Assembly (NCBI GenBank): GCA_028822985.1
Contig: JAPKCK010000002.1
Coordinates: forward strand, 109,360-173,359
DNA length: 64,000 bases
Direction of reading: 5' to 3'
DNA from: Aquiluna sp.
Lineage (GTDB): Bacteria > Actinomycetota > Actinomycetes > Actinomycetales > Microbacteriaceae
Positions 39,137-50,477 of the stretch are shown here, in pieces; position 1 is the stretch's first letter; each line of letters begins with the position of its first letter. Below the pieces are notes generated by a model. The model was not told where the DNA came from and did no database searches. It worked only from the letters and a program-made list of their open reading frames with translations. A program made the translations under genes and the position numbers.

Positions 39137-40030
39137 GTGGAAAATCTAGACACAACAAAGATCCCGACCGGTCTGGCGCTTTATAACCGAGCCGCGCACC
39201 GCGCCAGCAAAGAAGTGATCTACTCCTATTCGACCTCTTTCGGCATGGCTACCAGGGTCCTAAACAAAGGTTTACGCGACCACGTCGAGAACATTTACGC
39301 GCTGGTGCGGGTGGCCGACGAAATTGTTGATGGCTGTGCTGCTCAGGCTTCCGCGGAATCAGATGGTTTTGACCCGGGCGTGCTGCTAACTGAATTTGAA
39401 AACGAAACATACCTAGCGTTGACACGTGGCTTCAGCACAAACCTAGTCATTCATGCGTTTGCTCTCACCGCCAGAGAAGTTGGAATCAAGAAAGACATCA
39501 TTGAACCTTTCTTTTTCTCGATGAGGCAAGATTTGACCGAAACGATTCACGATCAAAAGTCCTTCCAGGTTTACGTATATGGCAGCGCCGAGGTTGTCGG
39601 CCTGATGTGTCTCGCGGCATTTGTCCATGGCAGGGATTACACCGAAGAGCAAAAACTTCTCTTGGTCAAAGGCGCTCGTGCTCTTGGGGCGGCCTTTCAA
39701 AAGGTGAACTTTCTTAGAGATCTTGCTGCCGACTTTGACAAGCTTGGGCGCAGCTATTTTCCGGATGTCGCCATAGAGACCTTCGACGAGGAGACAAAAA
39801 ACAGGCTGGTCCGAGATATCGAAAATGACTTGCAAATTTCAGCGCTGTCGCTGCCGCTGTTGGAGTCATCCGCAAGAAAAGCAGTGACGGCAGCTCAATT
39901 TTTGTTTCAGGAACTCAACAATAAAATATCTAAAACCCCCGCCGAGGAACTAATTCGGGCCCGTATCTCTGTTAACAACTTACGGAAGCTATTCGTGCTT
40001 GCCAAAGCCCTATTAGGAGTAAAGCCTTGA
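39137..40030 (+). CDS. crtB: Phytoene synthase
   Basis: 297 residues, squalene/phytoene synthase family: condenses two geranylgeranyl diphosphates to phytoene. The two Asp-rich Mg-binding motifs are DEIVD (61-65) and the later LRDLAADFDKLGRSYFP. GTG 39137 gives the family-typical N-terminus (YNRAAHRASKEVIYSYSTSF); upstream reading is out of place inside ilvD. No Shine-Dalgarno, consistent with a leaderless mRNA. First gene of a five-gene carotenoid operon. No geranylgeranyl diphosphate synthase gene (crtE) is in this window. Confidence 0.93.
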   Translation: MENLDTTKIPTGLALYNRAAHRASKEVIYSYSTSFGMATRVLNKGLRDHVENIYALVRVADEIVDGCAAQASAESDGFDPGVLLTEFENETYLALTRGFSTNLVIHAFALTAREVGIKKDIIEPFFFSMRQDLTETIHDQKSFQVYVYGSAEVVGLMCLAAFVHGRDYTEEQKLLLVKGARALGAAFQKVNFLRDLAADFDKLGRSYFPDVAIETFDEETKNRLVRDIENDLQISALSLPLLESSARKAVTAAQFLFQELNNKISKTPAEELIRARISVNNLRKLFVLAKALLGVKP

Positions 40031-41604
40031 GTAATAAAACTGCCGTTGTCGTTGGTGGAGGAATCGCCGGTCTTGCAAGCGCAGCACTTCTAGCTAAGGC
40101 AGGGATGAAAGTTCAGCTTTTCGAAGCGAACGCCACCCTGGGTGGTCGAGCCGATGTCTGGGAGAAAGACGGCTTCCGCTTTGACATGGGGCCAAGCTGG
40201 TACCTGATGCCAGATGCCTTTGAGCAGTTCTTCAAGCTAATGGGCACCTCGGCCAAGGAGCAACTAGACCTAGTGAGACTAAACCCGGCCTACCAAACTC
40301 GAAACGAGGGCCTCGGCGATGCACTTTCGATGCCGGACAACGTCGAGGGCATAAAAGAGCTCTTTGAATCGATTGAAACTGGGGCAGGCGAAGGTCTACA
40401 GAGATATTTAGACAGCGCAGAGGATGCCTACGACCTGTCGATTAAGCACTTTTTGTATACAAACTTTCAAGATGCTAGAAGCTTCGTGCAGCCAGAGGTA
40501 ATTGCGAAACTTGGCCGATTCATGAAGCTACTACTAAAGCCGCTCTATTCATTTTCCGGGGAATACGTAAAAGATGATCGCCTCAAGAAAATGCTGAACT
40601 TTCCAGCCGTCTTTTTAGGTGCTTCCCCCTATGACACCCCGAGCATGTATCACCTAATGACACACGTCGACATGAACCAAGGCGTGTTTTACCCGCAGGG
40701 TGGCCTTCATAGCGTCATTGAGGCGATTGCAAGGCTTGCGAAGCAATACGGCGTTGAGATTCACACTAGTTCGCCGGTTACGAAGATCCTGACCGACGGC
40801 AATAAGGCAGTTGGTCTACAAGTCGGTTCCTCTGAATATTTAGCAGATGTCGTTGTCGCGAGCGCCGACCTGCATCATGTCGAGACTAAATTGCTTGAGA
40901 AAAAGCACCAAACTTATCCGCAAAAATTCTGGGACAAGAAAATCCCCGGGCCTTCGGCGATGCTTATCTACTTGGGAGTTAAAGGCAAAATAGACCAACT
41001 CGACCACCACACGCTGTTGTATACCAAGGACTGGAGCACTAATTTCTCAGAGGTGTTTAGAAAAGCTGATGGAAAGAGTCACGTGCCGTCACCGGCATCG
41101 CTTTACATCTGCAACCCCTCCAAGTCAGATGCATCAGTTGCCCCCGATGGGCACGAGAACCTTTTCGTGCTAGTACCCATTGCCCCGGACCCAGTTATTG
41201 GCCGAGGCGGCATTGAGCGAAGTGGTGATGATGATTTCGAGGCTGCTGCCGACAAGATAATTGATCAGATAGCAGAGTGGTGTGATATCCCTGACCTCCA
41301 TGACCGCATCGTGGTTAGGCGCACCATGGGGCCAGGCAACTTCGAGTCAGAACTAAACGCCTGGAGCGGTACCGCACTTGGTATGGCCCACACTTTGACC
41401 CAGAGCGCATTCTTTAGGCCAAAAAACTACTCCAAGAAGCTAAAGAACCTGTTCTACACCGGTCACAACACCATTCCAGGCATCGGTCTGCCGATGTGCC
41501 TTATTGGTGCTGAGTTGGTTTATAAGCACCTGACTAACGACCGCAGTTCTGGGCCAATTCAAAAAGAACTAACCGAGGTTCAAAGGTGGAAAGGCATTAG
41601 TTGA
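40027..41604 (+). CDS. crtI: Phytoene desaturase (lycopene-forming)
   Basis: 525 residues, CrtI-type FAD enzyme that desaturates phytoene to lycopene. N-terminal dinucleotide motif VVVGGGIAGLASAALLAKAG, then GGRADVWEKDGFRFDMGPSWY, and the C-terminal FAD motif YTGHNTIPGIGLPMCLIGAELVY. TTG 40027 overlaps the crtB stop and follows AGGAG by 8 bases. It is translationally coupled to crtB and the cyclase genes. Confidence 0.94.
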   Translation: MSNKTAVVVGGGIAGLASAALLAKAGMKVQLFEANATLGGRADVWEKDGFRFDMGPSWYLMPDAFEQFFKLMGTSAKEQLDLVRLNPAYQTRNEGLGDALSMPDNVEGIKELFESIETGAGEGLQRYLDSAEDAYDLSIKHFLYTNFQDARSFVQPEVIAKLGRFMKLLLKPLYSFSGEYVKDDRLKKMLNFPAVFLGASPYDTPSMYHLMTHVDMNQGVFYPQGGLHSVIEAIARLAKQYGVEIHTSSPVTKILTDGNKAVGLQVGSSEYLADVVVASADLHHVETKLLEKKHQTYPQKFWDKKIPGPSAMLIYLGVKGKIDQLDHHTLLYTKDWSTNFSEVFRKADGKSHVPSPASLYICNPSKSDASVAPDGHENLFVLVPIAPDPVIGRGGIERSGDDDFEAAADKIIDQIAEWCDIPDLHDRIVVRRTMGPGNFESELNAWSGTALGMAHTLTQSAFFRPKNYSKKLKNLFYTGHNTIPGIGLPMCLIGAELVYKHLTNDRSSGPIQKELTEVQRWKGIS

Positions 41605-41927
41605 TTGATGCCCTGACGCCCTTTGCTTACCTGGCCGCACTTGTTCTATCGATAATCGGACTTTACCTTCTTGACCGACGTCACAAGTTGGCATTCGCTA
41701 CATCCCCTAAGGCTGCGGCGCTCTCGATCGCAATTGCAGTTGCCCTGTTCTTGGTTTGGGATCTAGTCGGAATCGGTCTTGGGATATTTTTTCGCGGTGA
41801 CGCCCCTCATCTTTCTGGACTACTGCTTGCCCCAGAGCTACCGCTTGAGGAGCTCTTCTTCCTAATCTTGCTGAGCTATAACTCACTGCTTGTCTACTTA
41901 GGCTTTGCAAGGTGGCTGAAAAAATGA
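41601..41927 (+). CDS. crtYe: Lycopene cyclase subunit, first half (CrtYe/CrtYc type)
   Basis: 108 residues with three hydrophobic helices and the conserved PLEE (81-84) of heterodimeric bacterial lycopene cyclases. It functions only with the next gene product. Whether the ring formed is epsilon, beta or gamma cannot be told by eye; epsilon (CrtYe/f) is inferred from the accompanying elongase and the gene order as in Corynebacterium. The TTG start overlaps the crtI stop. Confidence 0.82.
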   Translation: MIDALTPFAYLAALVLSIIGLYLLDRRHKLAFATSPKAAALSIAIAVALFLVWDLVGIGLGIFFRGDAPHLSGLLLAPELPLEELFFLILLSYNSLLVYLGFARWLKK

Positions 41928-42211
41928 CCTACCTTTTGCTGACCTTATCCGTCATGGCCCTTGTGGCGATCTACGCATTCTTGATGCGCCACTGGTTGGT
42001 TGCCAAACCTCTAGTGGGAACTGCTGCCGTAATGCTGACACTCACTGCTATTTTTGACAACGTGATAATTGGAACAGGTATCGTCGCCTATGACCTGGAG
42101 AAGATATCCGGCATCAAAATCGGCGTTGCTCCCATCGAAGACTTCGCATACGCAGTACTTGCGATCGTTCTAGTGCCATCGCTGTTCAATTTTTTCAGGA
42201 CTAAATTGTGA
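41924..42211 (+). CDS. crtYf: Lycopene cyclase subunit, second half (CrtYf/CrtYd type)
   Basis: 95 residues, three membrane helices and PIEDFAY (70-76), the partner motif to PLEE in the first subunit. ATG 41924 overlaps the preceding stop (ATGA); a GTG at 41912 is an alternative. Together with CrtYe it should cyclise lycopene or the elongated C50 precursor in the membrane. Confidence 0.82.
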   Translation: MTYLLLTLSVMALVAIYAFLMRHWLVAKPLVGTAAVMLTLTAIFDNVIIGTGIVAYDLEKISGIKIGVAPIEDFAYAVLAIVLVPSLFNFFRTKL

Positions 42212-43065
42212 AACTAGTTTCCAGGCTGGTGGTTTCTTCAAGGCCGATTTCCTGGATAAACACTGCCTTCCCGTTCGCAGTTGCGTATTTTCTTGGCACC
42301 GGAAATATCGATGTCACCCTAATTATTGGAGCTCTTTTCTTCCTCATCCCCTACAACCTATTGATGTACGGGGTCAACGATGTTTTCGACTATGAGTCTG
42401 ACCTCACAAACCCCAGGAAAGGTGGGCTAGAAGGAGCTCTTCTGGAGCCCAAATATCACGCAGCAACCCTCTGGATCTCAACCAGCCTTGCTGCACCGTT
42501 TGTGATTTATCTTCTTGTAGTCGGCAGCCTCTTTTCCGGGGCATTACTGCTTTTGGTTATTTTCTCGGTGGTGGCCTACTCGGCCAAGCACTTGCGCTTC
42601 AAAGAGATTCCGGTTCTAGACTCTTTCACCTCTGCCCTGCACTTTATCGGGCCGATGCTCTTTGGGCTTTCGCTCGCTGGGACAAGCCTCACGGGCGAAG
42701 TAGTGATGATGGTAACAATTGCATTCGTGCTCTGGGGCGTGGCCTCCCATGCTTTTGGCGCGGTGCAGGACATCAGGGCAGATAAAGACGCGAACATCGC
42801 GTCAATCGCCACTTTTTTTGGAGCTCGCCTGACGGTGAAGTTGGCTTTTGGCGCTTACCTGCTGGCCGCGCTGATGCTGCTGGGGCTTCCAGGTAGATTT
42901 CAGTTTGCGGCCCTGGCAGCACTCCCCTACTTATTTGTCACTGCAAGAGAGTTCGGAATCACAGATGAAACCTGTGAAACGGCCAACAGAGGCTGGAAAA
43001 GATTTATCTGGCTGAACTTTTTCGCCGGCGCGATTATCTCGTCGCTCTTGATTGGCCCCGGCTAA
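42208..43065 (+). CDS. crtEb: UbiA-family prenyltransferase, probable lycopene elongase
   Basis: 285 residues with about eight membrane helices. The first Asp-rich motif is NDVFDYESD (57-65), followed by NPRKGG; the second is DIRADKDANIASIA. This matches lycopene elongases that add C5 units to lycopene to give C45/C50 carotenoids. Position as last gene of the crt operon after the split cyclase matches decaprenoxanthin-type clusters. GTG 42208 overlaps the cyclase stop. Its end overlaps the SprT-like gene by 4 bp. Confidence 0.85.
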   Translation: MKLVSRLVVSSRPISWINTAFPFAVAYFLGTGNIDVTLIIGALFFLIPYNLLMYGVNDVFDYESDLTNPRKGGLEGALLEPKYHAATLWISTSLAAPFVIYLLVVGSLFSGALLLLVIFSVVAYSAKHLRFKEIPVLDSFTSALHFIGPMLFGLSLAGTSLTGEVVMMVTIAFVLWGVASHAFGAVQDIRADKDANIASIATFFGARLTVKLAFGAYLLAALMLLGLPGRFQFAALAALPYLFVTAREFGITDETCETANRGWKRFIWLNFFAGAIISSLLIGPG

Positions 43066-43535
43066 ATAGCCCTCCAGCTAATTACATGCAATCTCGAAAA
43101 ACTCGGCGCACATAGTTTGCAGCTGAGGGCAGAACTGGGCCTTCGCATTCGATAGTGCTTATGACCTGCCGAGCACTCCCCCGAATACTTAGCACTGGAT
43201 TCCGCGATTACAGCGCCGTCGAGTTTTTCGTGACGATAGCCGAGTAGGGAAGCTTGCTGTTTCCAATGCCTTCCGTGACCGACAGATCTCCCGACCAAAG
43301 CATGCGCAACCTCGTGAAGCAGCACCTGATGAATTTGGTCCAAATCTGCCGTCGCAACAAAATGCTTGCTCAAAGTGATTCGCTTCTTTGAGTAGTCACA
43401 CTGACCGGCTCTTCTAATTGCCCGATCGAAGCCAAAAGAGTAATTGATAACTCCGTGGGCTTGGAACAACTCAAGCGCCATCTGTTCAATCTGGACATTG
43501 GTTATTGAGGAATCACTTTTTTCTGGGGACGTCAT
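43062..43535 (-). CDS. SprT-like zinc metalloprotein
   Basis: 157 residues of the SprT-like family. HEVAH (74-78) with a further His at 87 forms the zincin motif, and a C-terminal Cys-Gly-His...CxxC segment (ECSAGH...CKLC) resembles the SprT zinc ribbon. Eukaryotic relatives (Spartan) cut DNA-protein crosslinks; bacterial function is little known. ATG 43535 places the gene 10 bases after the lyase stop on the same strand. Confidence 0.82.
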   Translation of the reverse strand: MTSPEKSDSSITNVQIEQMALELFQAHGVINYSFGFDRAIRRAGQCDYSKKRITLSKHFVATADLDQIHQVLLHEVAHALVGRSVGHGRHWKQQASLLGYRHEKLDGAVIAESSAKYSGECSAGHKHYRMRRPSSALSCKLCAPSFSRLHVISWRAI

Positions 43536-43545
43536 ACTTTTAGGT

Positions 43546-44688
43546 TTAGCCCTCACAAAGCTCGCTGATGCGCCTGACAGCCTCGGTAATCCGCGGTTTA
43601 GAACTTGCAAAATTGAACCGGATAAAGCCCTTAAAGTCATCGTGTGGGCTGTGATCGGGCCCTGCGTTCACTGACACCTTCGCCTCGCTCAAAATAGTTT
43701 TTGCCAGATCAGAAATTCGATACGCCTCGAGGTCGATCCACGCCAAATAAGTGGCTTCCATCTGGAACATCTTTGCCCTTGGAAGCCTGGTGGCAACTTC
43801 GTGGCGCAAGTGCTCTAGGTTGTCCTGCAAAATGTTTACCGTTTCATCGAGCCAAGGAGTCCCGGATTCGTAGGCAGCAACCATCGCGTGCGCACCGAGA
43901 ATCGAAGAGCGCCACGGCATGGCATCCGGCAGCCTTGAAAGCTTTTTTCTTACCTGATCGGACTGGGTTATTAGAAAACCCGCCTTTAGCCCGGCAGTGT
44001 TCCAGCCCTTCGAACTTGAGGTGATGGTCACTCCCGTTTCAATAGCGTGCTTGCCCAGAGACAAATAGGGAGTGAATGGGCCCCAGCTAAGCGGTGCGTG
44101 AATTTCATCAGAAATCACCAGTGCGTCAAACTCCTGAGCCATCAGGGCAATCTCAGTCAGCTCTTGAGCCGAGTGAATGCGGCCCACTGGGTTTTGTGGT
44201 GAGCAGAGCAGGTAGACCTTCACACCGTTTTCAAACTGCTCTCTAATGGCGGCTAAGTCTAATTTCCAAGTGTCACCGTCTAGCTGCAAAGGCGCATCTA
44301 CCGGCTCACATTGTGCTTCTTTTAGCCACCCAAAGAATGACGCGTAAACGGGAGAATTTATAAGAACCTTGTCGCCCGGAGTGGTAACCGCCCTAAGAAT
44401 TTCAACCGCGGCCACGCCCACATCGGTGGCCAGCTTTATGCCGCCGGACTCTATTTTCCAGCCCCATCGGTTTAGGGCGAACCCCTCAAAGGCTGGGCCA
44501 ATCTCAGGAAACAGGCCCTGATAGCCAAGGTCAGAATTAGCAACCATTTGACTAATTCGATCTCGAATCGGCTTTGCGACATCAAAGTCCATCTCTGCCA
44601 CGTGCATAGGCAGTACTTCTTCCGGGAACCTTCGCCACTTAGAGCTTGATCGATTGGCGAAATTGCTAAAGCTATTTGGGTCTTGCAT
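43546..44688 (-). CDS. PatB/MalY-type aminotransferase-like C-S lyase
   Basis: 380 residues, fold-type I PLP enzyme. The PLP Lys lies in SSSKGWNTAGLKAGF, with NPVGRIHSAQEL and ISDEIHAPLSWG typical of the MalY/PatB branch, which mainly acts as cystathionine beta-lyase or cysteine-S-conjugate lyase. MHVAEMDFDVAKPI near the N-terminus also fits (the family has M-W-V-A-D-M-D-F). ATG 44688 was chosen; longer readings overlap the upstream LysE gene. Confidence 0.87.
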   Translation of the reverse strand: MQDPNSFSNFANRSSSKWRRFPEEVLPMHVAEMDFDVAKPIRDRISQMVANSDLGYQGLFPEIGPAFEGFALNRWGWKIESGGIKLATDVGVAAVEILRAVTTPGDKVLINSPVYASFFGWLKEAQCEPVDAPLQLDGDTWKLDLAAIREQFENGVKVYLLCSPQNPVGRIHSAQELTEIALMAQEFDALVISDEIHAPLSWGPFTPYLSLGKHAIETGVTITSSSKGWNTAGLKAGFLITQSDQVRKKLSRLPDAMPWRSSILGAHAMVAAYESGTPWLDETVNILQDNLEHLRHEVATRLPRAKMFQMEATYLAWIDLEAYRISDLAKTILSEAKVSVNAGPDHSPHDDFKGFIRFNFASSKPRITEAVRRISELCEG

Positions 44689-44734
44689 GCTTCGATTATG
44701 CCCTAGGTGTTGACTTCTCGGCTCACAGAAAAAC

Positions 44735-45334
44735 CTAAAAGCCAAACAGCAAGTACCCCGCTATGAAAAACATCACGACAGCAATTAGTGAATCGAGAAT
44801 CCGCCAGAACTTTAACGATGACGTAAAGGGCGCCAATAGCCTCGCGAAGTAGCCCAGGCCAAAGAACCACACAAAGCTTCCAATGCTCGCCCCCAACCAA
44901 AACCACCACCTGTCATTTACAAACTGATTGCCGATTGATCCGAGCAAAATAACGGTGTCTATGTAAACATGAGGATTCAAAAAAGTAAGCGCTGCTGCAG
45001 TCCCGATTGCCTTTGCCAAGTTCGATTTTGCTTGCCCACTTGCATCCAGAACGCTGGGACTAATGGCCCTTCGAATTGAACTGATTCCAAACCACACCAG
45101 ATAGGCAGCTCCACCAAAGCGCAGAACTACCAATAACCATGGGACGGATTCGATAACCGCCCCCAGGCCCAAGATGCCAGCCCCTATCAAAATCGCATCG
45201 GCAACTGCGCAGAAAAGGACAACGGCGAAAATATTTTGGCGCCTCAGGCCCTGTCTCAGAACGAAAGCATTCTGCGCTCCGATGGCAATAATCAAGGCCA
45301 AGCCGCTGGCAAAACCGGTAGTGATTGCTAGCAC
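44735..45334 (-). CDS. LysE/ArgO-family amino acid exporter
   Basis: 199 residues with five to six hydrophobic helices. IIAIGAQNAFVLRQGLRRQ near the N-terminus is the LysE/ArgO signature (G-A-Q-N-x-F-V-x-x-x-G), and LTFLNPHVYIDTVILLGSIG is the conserved mid-region. It probably exports lysine and/or arginine. GTG start at 45334. It diverges from the peroxiredoxin gene. Confidence 0.87.
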   Translation of the reverse strand: MLAITTGFASGLALIIAIGAQNAFVLRQGLRRQNIFAVVLFCAVADAILIGAGILGLGAVIESVPWLLVVLRFGGAAYLVWFGISSIRRAISPSVLDASGQAKSNLAKAIGTAAALTFLNPHVYIDTVILLGSIGNQFVNDRWWFWLGASIGSFVWFFGLGYFARLLAPFTSSLKFWRILDSLIAVVMFFIAGYLLFGF

Positions 45335-45407
45335 GGGACCCTAACTGAGAATTCGACCTGACAGAAAATTGGAAATAAATCCTTATCAAAGCCTATTGAA
45401 AAATTAC

Positions 45408-45869
45408 ATGAATCTAGAAACCGGAACCGCGGCCCCAGAATTTACTCTTATCAATCAAGATGGTCAAAGCGTCTCTCTTTCTGACCACTTGGGTAAGAAC
45501 GTAATTGTCTATTTCTATCCGGCAGCCTCGACACCGGGATGCACAATTCAGGCCTGTGACTTTAGAGACAACATAAACTCACTCAAGGCAACCGGCTACG
45601 TGGTCCTTGGAGTCTCTCCTGACAAGCAGAGCAAGCTCAGAACATTTCAAGAGAAGCAGGACCTAAACTTCGACCTTCTTTCCGATGAGGATAGCTTCGT
45701 TCAAAAGGCCTATGGCGCCTATGGCGCGAAGCAAATGTACGGCAAGGAATATATGGGCACGATTCGCTCAACTTTTGTGGTTGACCCGGCTGGCAAAATC
45801 AGCCACGCTTTCTACAAGGTCAAAACAGCCGGCCATGTTGCATTCCTGAGGGAGCAGTTAGGCCTTTAG
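45408..45869 (+). CDS. bcp: Thioredoxin-dependent peroxiredoxin (BCP type, 2-Cys)
   Basis: 153 residues. Peroxidatic Cys45 in STPGCTIQACDF with the resolving Cys50 five residues later marks an atypical 2-Cys BCP/PrxQ enzyme that reduces hydroperoxides with thioredoxin. MNLETGTAAPEF gives the normal N-terminus; a start at 45369 would add 13 residues not typical of the family. It converges with the RhtB-like gene (4 bp overlap). Confidence 0.92.
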   Translation: MNLETGTAAPEFTLINQDGQSVSLSDHLGKNVIVYFYPAASTPGCTIQACDFRDNINSLKATGYVVLGVSPDKQSKLRTFQEKQDLNFDLLSDEDSFVQKAYGAYGAKQMYGKEYMGTIRSTFVVDPAGKISHAFYKVKTAGHVAFLREQLGL

Positions 45870-46477
45870 CCACGAAGCGGAAGCAAAACCCCGATCGCAA
45901 TAAAAACGCCTCCGAAAACTCGGTTGAAATTCTTCCCCGCTCGAACCAAAAGCGGCTTGATTCGGTCCGCCAATGAGGCCACGGTGAATTCATAAGCGAA
46001 TTCGATCACGATAAAAGTCATGGCCATCAGCAAAAACTGTGTGAATAGCGATTCTCGCGGGTTCACAAACTGCGGCAGAAATGCAACGAAAAACAGGATG
46101 CCCTTTGGGTTGCTTACTGCTGAAATCAACCCTTGACAGAACAGCGTTCTAAACCTGCCATTGTCAGTGTTTTTGGACCGTGAAATATTGATCGGTTCGG
46201 ACCTGATCAGTTGAATACCCAGCCAGACCAAGTACGCTCCGCCGAGCCACTTCATTATTACTAACAGTCCTGCCCAAGTCGCCAGCAATGCCCCGATACC
46301 AAACATTGAAAGCCCGATAATTAAACCGAACCCTAGAGAGCCTCCAGCTATTGTCGCAAGAGTCTTTTTGGTTCCGTGCAAGGCGCCGTGAGTAAGGGCC
46401 AAAATCCCGTTTGGCCCTGGCGTTAGTGATAGTCCGATTGCCGCCAGTGCGAAGAGAGACCAGGTTTGCCACGTCAT
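45866..46477 (-). CDS. LysE/RhtB-family exporter
   Basis: 203 residues, five to six hydrophobic helices. LSLTPGPNGILALTHGALHGTKKTLATIAGGSLGF at the N-terminus is the RhtB/LysE signature (T-P-G-P-N), and SAVSNPKGILFFVAFLPQFV the central one. It exports amino acids or related small amines; substrate unknown. Confidence 0.87.
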   Translation of the reverse strand: MTWQTWSLFALAAIGLSLTPGPNGILALTHGALHGTKKTLATIAGGSLGFGLIIGLSMFGIGALLATWAGLLVIMKWLGGAYLVWLGIQLIRSEPINISRSKNTDNGRFRTLFCQGLISAVSNPKGILFFVAFLPQFVNPRESLFTQFLLMAMTFIVIEFAYEFTVASLADRIKPLLVRAGKNFNRVFGGVFIAIGVLLPLRG

Positions 46478-46498
46478 GTCTAAATAGTGCCAGAAAAG

Positions 46499-47005
46499 CT
46501 AGCTAACTAACGCTTCATCTTTCTTGGACACAGAACTCTCAAACTTGTGGGTCTTCTTGGTGGATAGACCTGCAACAATCACCAGAGCTGAGCCAATGAT
46601 GACCAAGTTCTTCACAATGTACTGGCCCTCGAGAGTTAGACCAAAAGGAATAACCGTGAAGCAAACCTCGGGGAGAAGCACAAGTGGCAAGAAGGTGCCG
46701 GGCATCTGAAACGCAAGAAGCACTATGCCGGCTCGCGTTAGCGCAGGAACTAAGAAAGCAACTCCTATTGCAACTTCCCATAGACCCAGAAGCGGAACAA
46801 TAATTTCCGGTGTCAGCCAGTAAATGGTCGCAGCGACCAAGTCATAAGCCGGCGACAATTCGCCGATCATCTTTAGAGCACCGAACCAGATGAAGATGAT
46901 TCCGATGGCGTATCTGAGAAACGGAACGCCAATCTTGGTAGAAAACCGGATCATGTACCTGTCGAACTGACTTTCCATCTTTGTGACGAACTCTTTTATT
47001 ATCAC
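46499..47005 (-). CDS. DoxX/DUF417-like membrane protein
   Basis: 168 residues with four hydrophobic helices. Resembles the DoxX-like/DUF417 group (FLRYAIGIIFIWFGALKM near residue 29, PLLGLWEVAIGVAFLVP), but I cannot place it with certainty. A GTG start at 47005 has GGGAG about 4 bases upstream; ATG 46978 is an alternative. The ~200 bases upstream (47006-47212) hold no further gene that I can support. Confidence 0.65.
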   Translation of the reverse strand: MIIKEFVTKMESQFDRYMIRFSTKIGVPFLRYAIGIIFIWFGALKMIGELSPAYDLVAATIYWLTPEIIVPLLGLWEVAIGVAFLVPALTRAGIVLLAFQMPGTFLPLVLLPEVCFTVIPFGLTLEGQYIVKNLVIIGSALVIVAGLSTKKTHKFESSVSKKDEALVS

Positions 47006-47212
47006 TTGGCTCCCTATAGACGCTCGAAATTACTACTTGATAACTGGATTTGAACTGCCAAGCGTCTTTGCCGGCAAGTTATAGAAACAACAACGTTGTG
47101 GCTATACCCATTCCCATGGTCACCAAAATGCCCCCGGTGGTGCTCCTAGACAAGAATCACTAAAAGTTGAGTGCTAAGGGCATTCAAACAGCAGGTGGGC
47201 ACATGCCCAAAC

Positions 47213-47980
47213 TCAGTTTTGAGCACCGAGCCTTACGGTTATTTGCGGCCAAGAATCTTGCAACAAGGGGGAAGTTAGATCACTCAGGCGAAGCTTTTGG
47301 TTGCCCGCCTCATCAAAATTATCCGACGCCAACCAGGTCTCAATCGCAGACCTAACCCGCGGCCACTCAGAGTCCAAAATTGAAAACCAGGCCGTGTCAC
47401 GACTGTGATCCTTGACAATCGTGGCTTGCCTAAACACCCCTTCGAAAGAGAAACCTAATCTCGCGGCCGCTCGAATGGACGGTGCGTTGAGCGCGTTGCA
47501 CTTCCATTCGAGGCGCCTATAACCAAGATCAAATGCATTTTTCATCATCAAGTACATGGCCTCGGTGGCTATGGGCTTTTTCTGCATCAAGGGCGAGAAA
47601 GTTAGCCAGCCAATCTCGATAGACGAGGCCCTTGGGTCAATCCGAAGGTGCGAGGAAATGCCGACTGCCTTGTTGGTCTGGTCATCGATGATTGCGTAAA
47701 AAACGGGGTCCTGCTGGCCTTGAACGCGCTGAACCCAAGCCAAAAATTCATCCACGGACCGAAAGGGGCCCTGAGGCAAGTAGGTCCAAAGCGAATCGGA
47801 TGCATCGAGGCTAAATGCCTCAAAGAGATCGATGGCGTGAGCCTCGGCCCTAAGTTGTTCTAACCTGCAAAGAGATCCGGAAATCACCAGGCCTCCGTCC
47901 GGAAGCTCGGGCTTGGCCGCCTGATCCACCTCGATACCAATTGGATCACCGTTTGCATTCGGTACTGAAATTATGAGCAC
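47213..47980 (-). CDS. GNAT family N-acetyltransferase (RimJ/RimL-like)
   Basis: 255 residues. A GNAT core (about 70-200) shows SSIEIGWLTFSPLMQKKPIATEAMYLMMKNAFDLGYRRLEWKCNALNAPSIRAAARLGFSFEG, the acetyl-CoA-binding pattern of RimL-type enzymes. N- and C-terminal extensions are unassigned. Acceptor unknown. GTG start at 47980. Confidence 0.87.
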   Translation of the reverse strand: MLIISVPNANGDPIGIEVDQAAKPELPDGGLVISGSLCRLEQLRAEAHAIDLFEAFSLDASDSLWTYLPQGPFRSVDEFLAWVQRVQGQQDPVFYAIIDDQTNKAVGISSHLRIDPRASSIEIGWLTFSPLMQKKPIATEAMYLMMKNAFDLGYRRLEWKCNALNAPSIRAAARLGFSFEGVFRQATIVKDHSRDTAWFSILDSEWPRVRSAIETWLASDNFDEAGNQKLRLSDLTSPLLQDSWPQITVRLGAQN

Positions 47981-48060
47981 TAGCTAAGACTAAGGCTCAC
48001 GCTTCGACAGGGGTAGCGTCCGCTGCGACTTTCCTCTGCGCACTTAGTCTCAGATTCTGC

Positions 48061-50358
<2,298 letters not shown>

Positions 50359-50365
50359 TTAGTGA

Positions 50366-50400
50366 TGCGCCCCGGACTTAAACCGGGAACTTACTCATTA
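50366..50400 (-). repeat. Degraded tRNA-Lys 3' fragment (copy B)
   Basis: Compared with the intact tRNA-Lys at 59020-59095, this has the acceptor/T-arm part almost complete (TGCGCCCC, GGACTT, AACCGGGAAC with one mismatch) minus three C, then partial similarity to the anticodon stem (ACT.ATTA). Most simply an old attachment-site remnant. Confidence 0.6.
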
Positions 50401-50411
50401 GTCTCGTCATG

Positions 50412-50451
50412 CAAATGCCCCGCACATTCGCTAGGGGCGGGCTTGGGTTCT
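50412..50451. repeat. Shared flanking element next to tRNA-Lys remnant, copy 1
   Basis: CAAATGCCCCGCACAT...GCTTGGGTTCT. A similar run occurs at 54207-54256 near the second remnant (CAAATGCCCTGCACAT...ACTTGGGTTCT). Possibly an arm site of related integrating elements. Confidence 0.45.
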
Positions 50452-50477
50452 ATGGTGCCAATGTAAACAAGACTTAA

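Noticed and set aside
47040-47075. tRNA remnant (GGATTTGAACTGCC)
   Set aside because: Only a short T-arm-like match; no further similarity to a tRNA.
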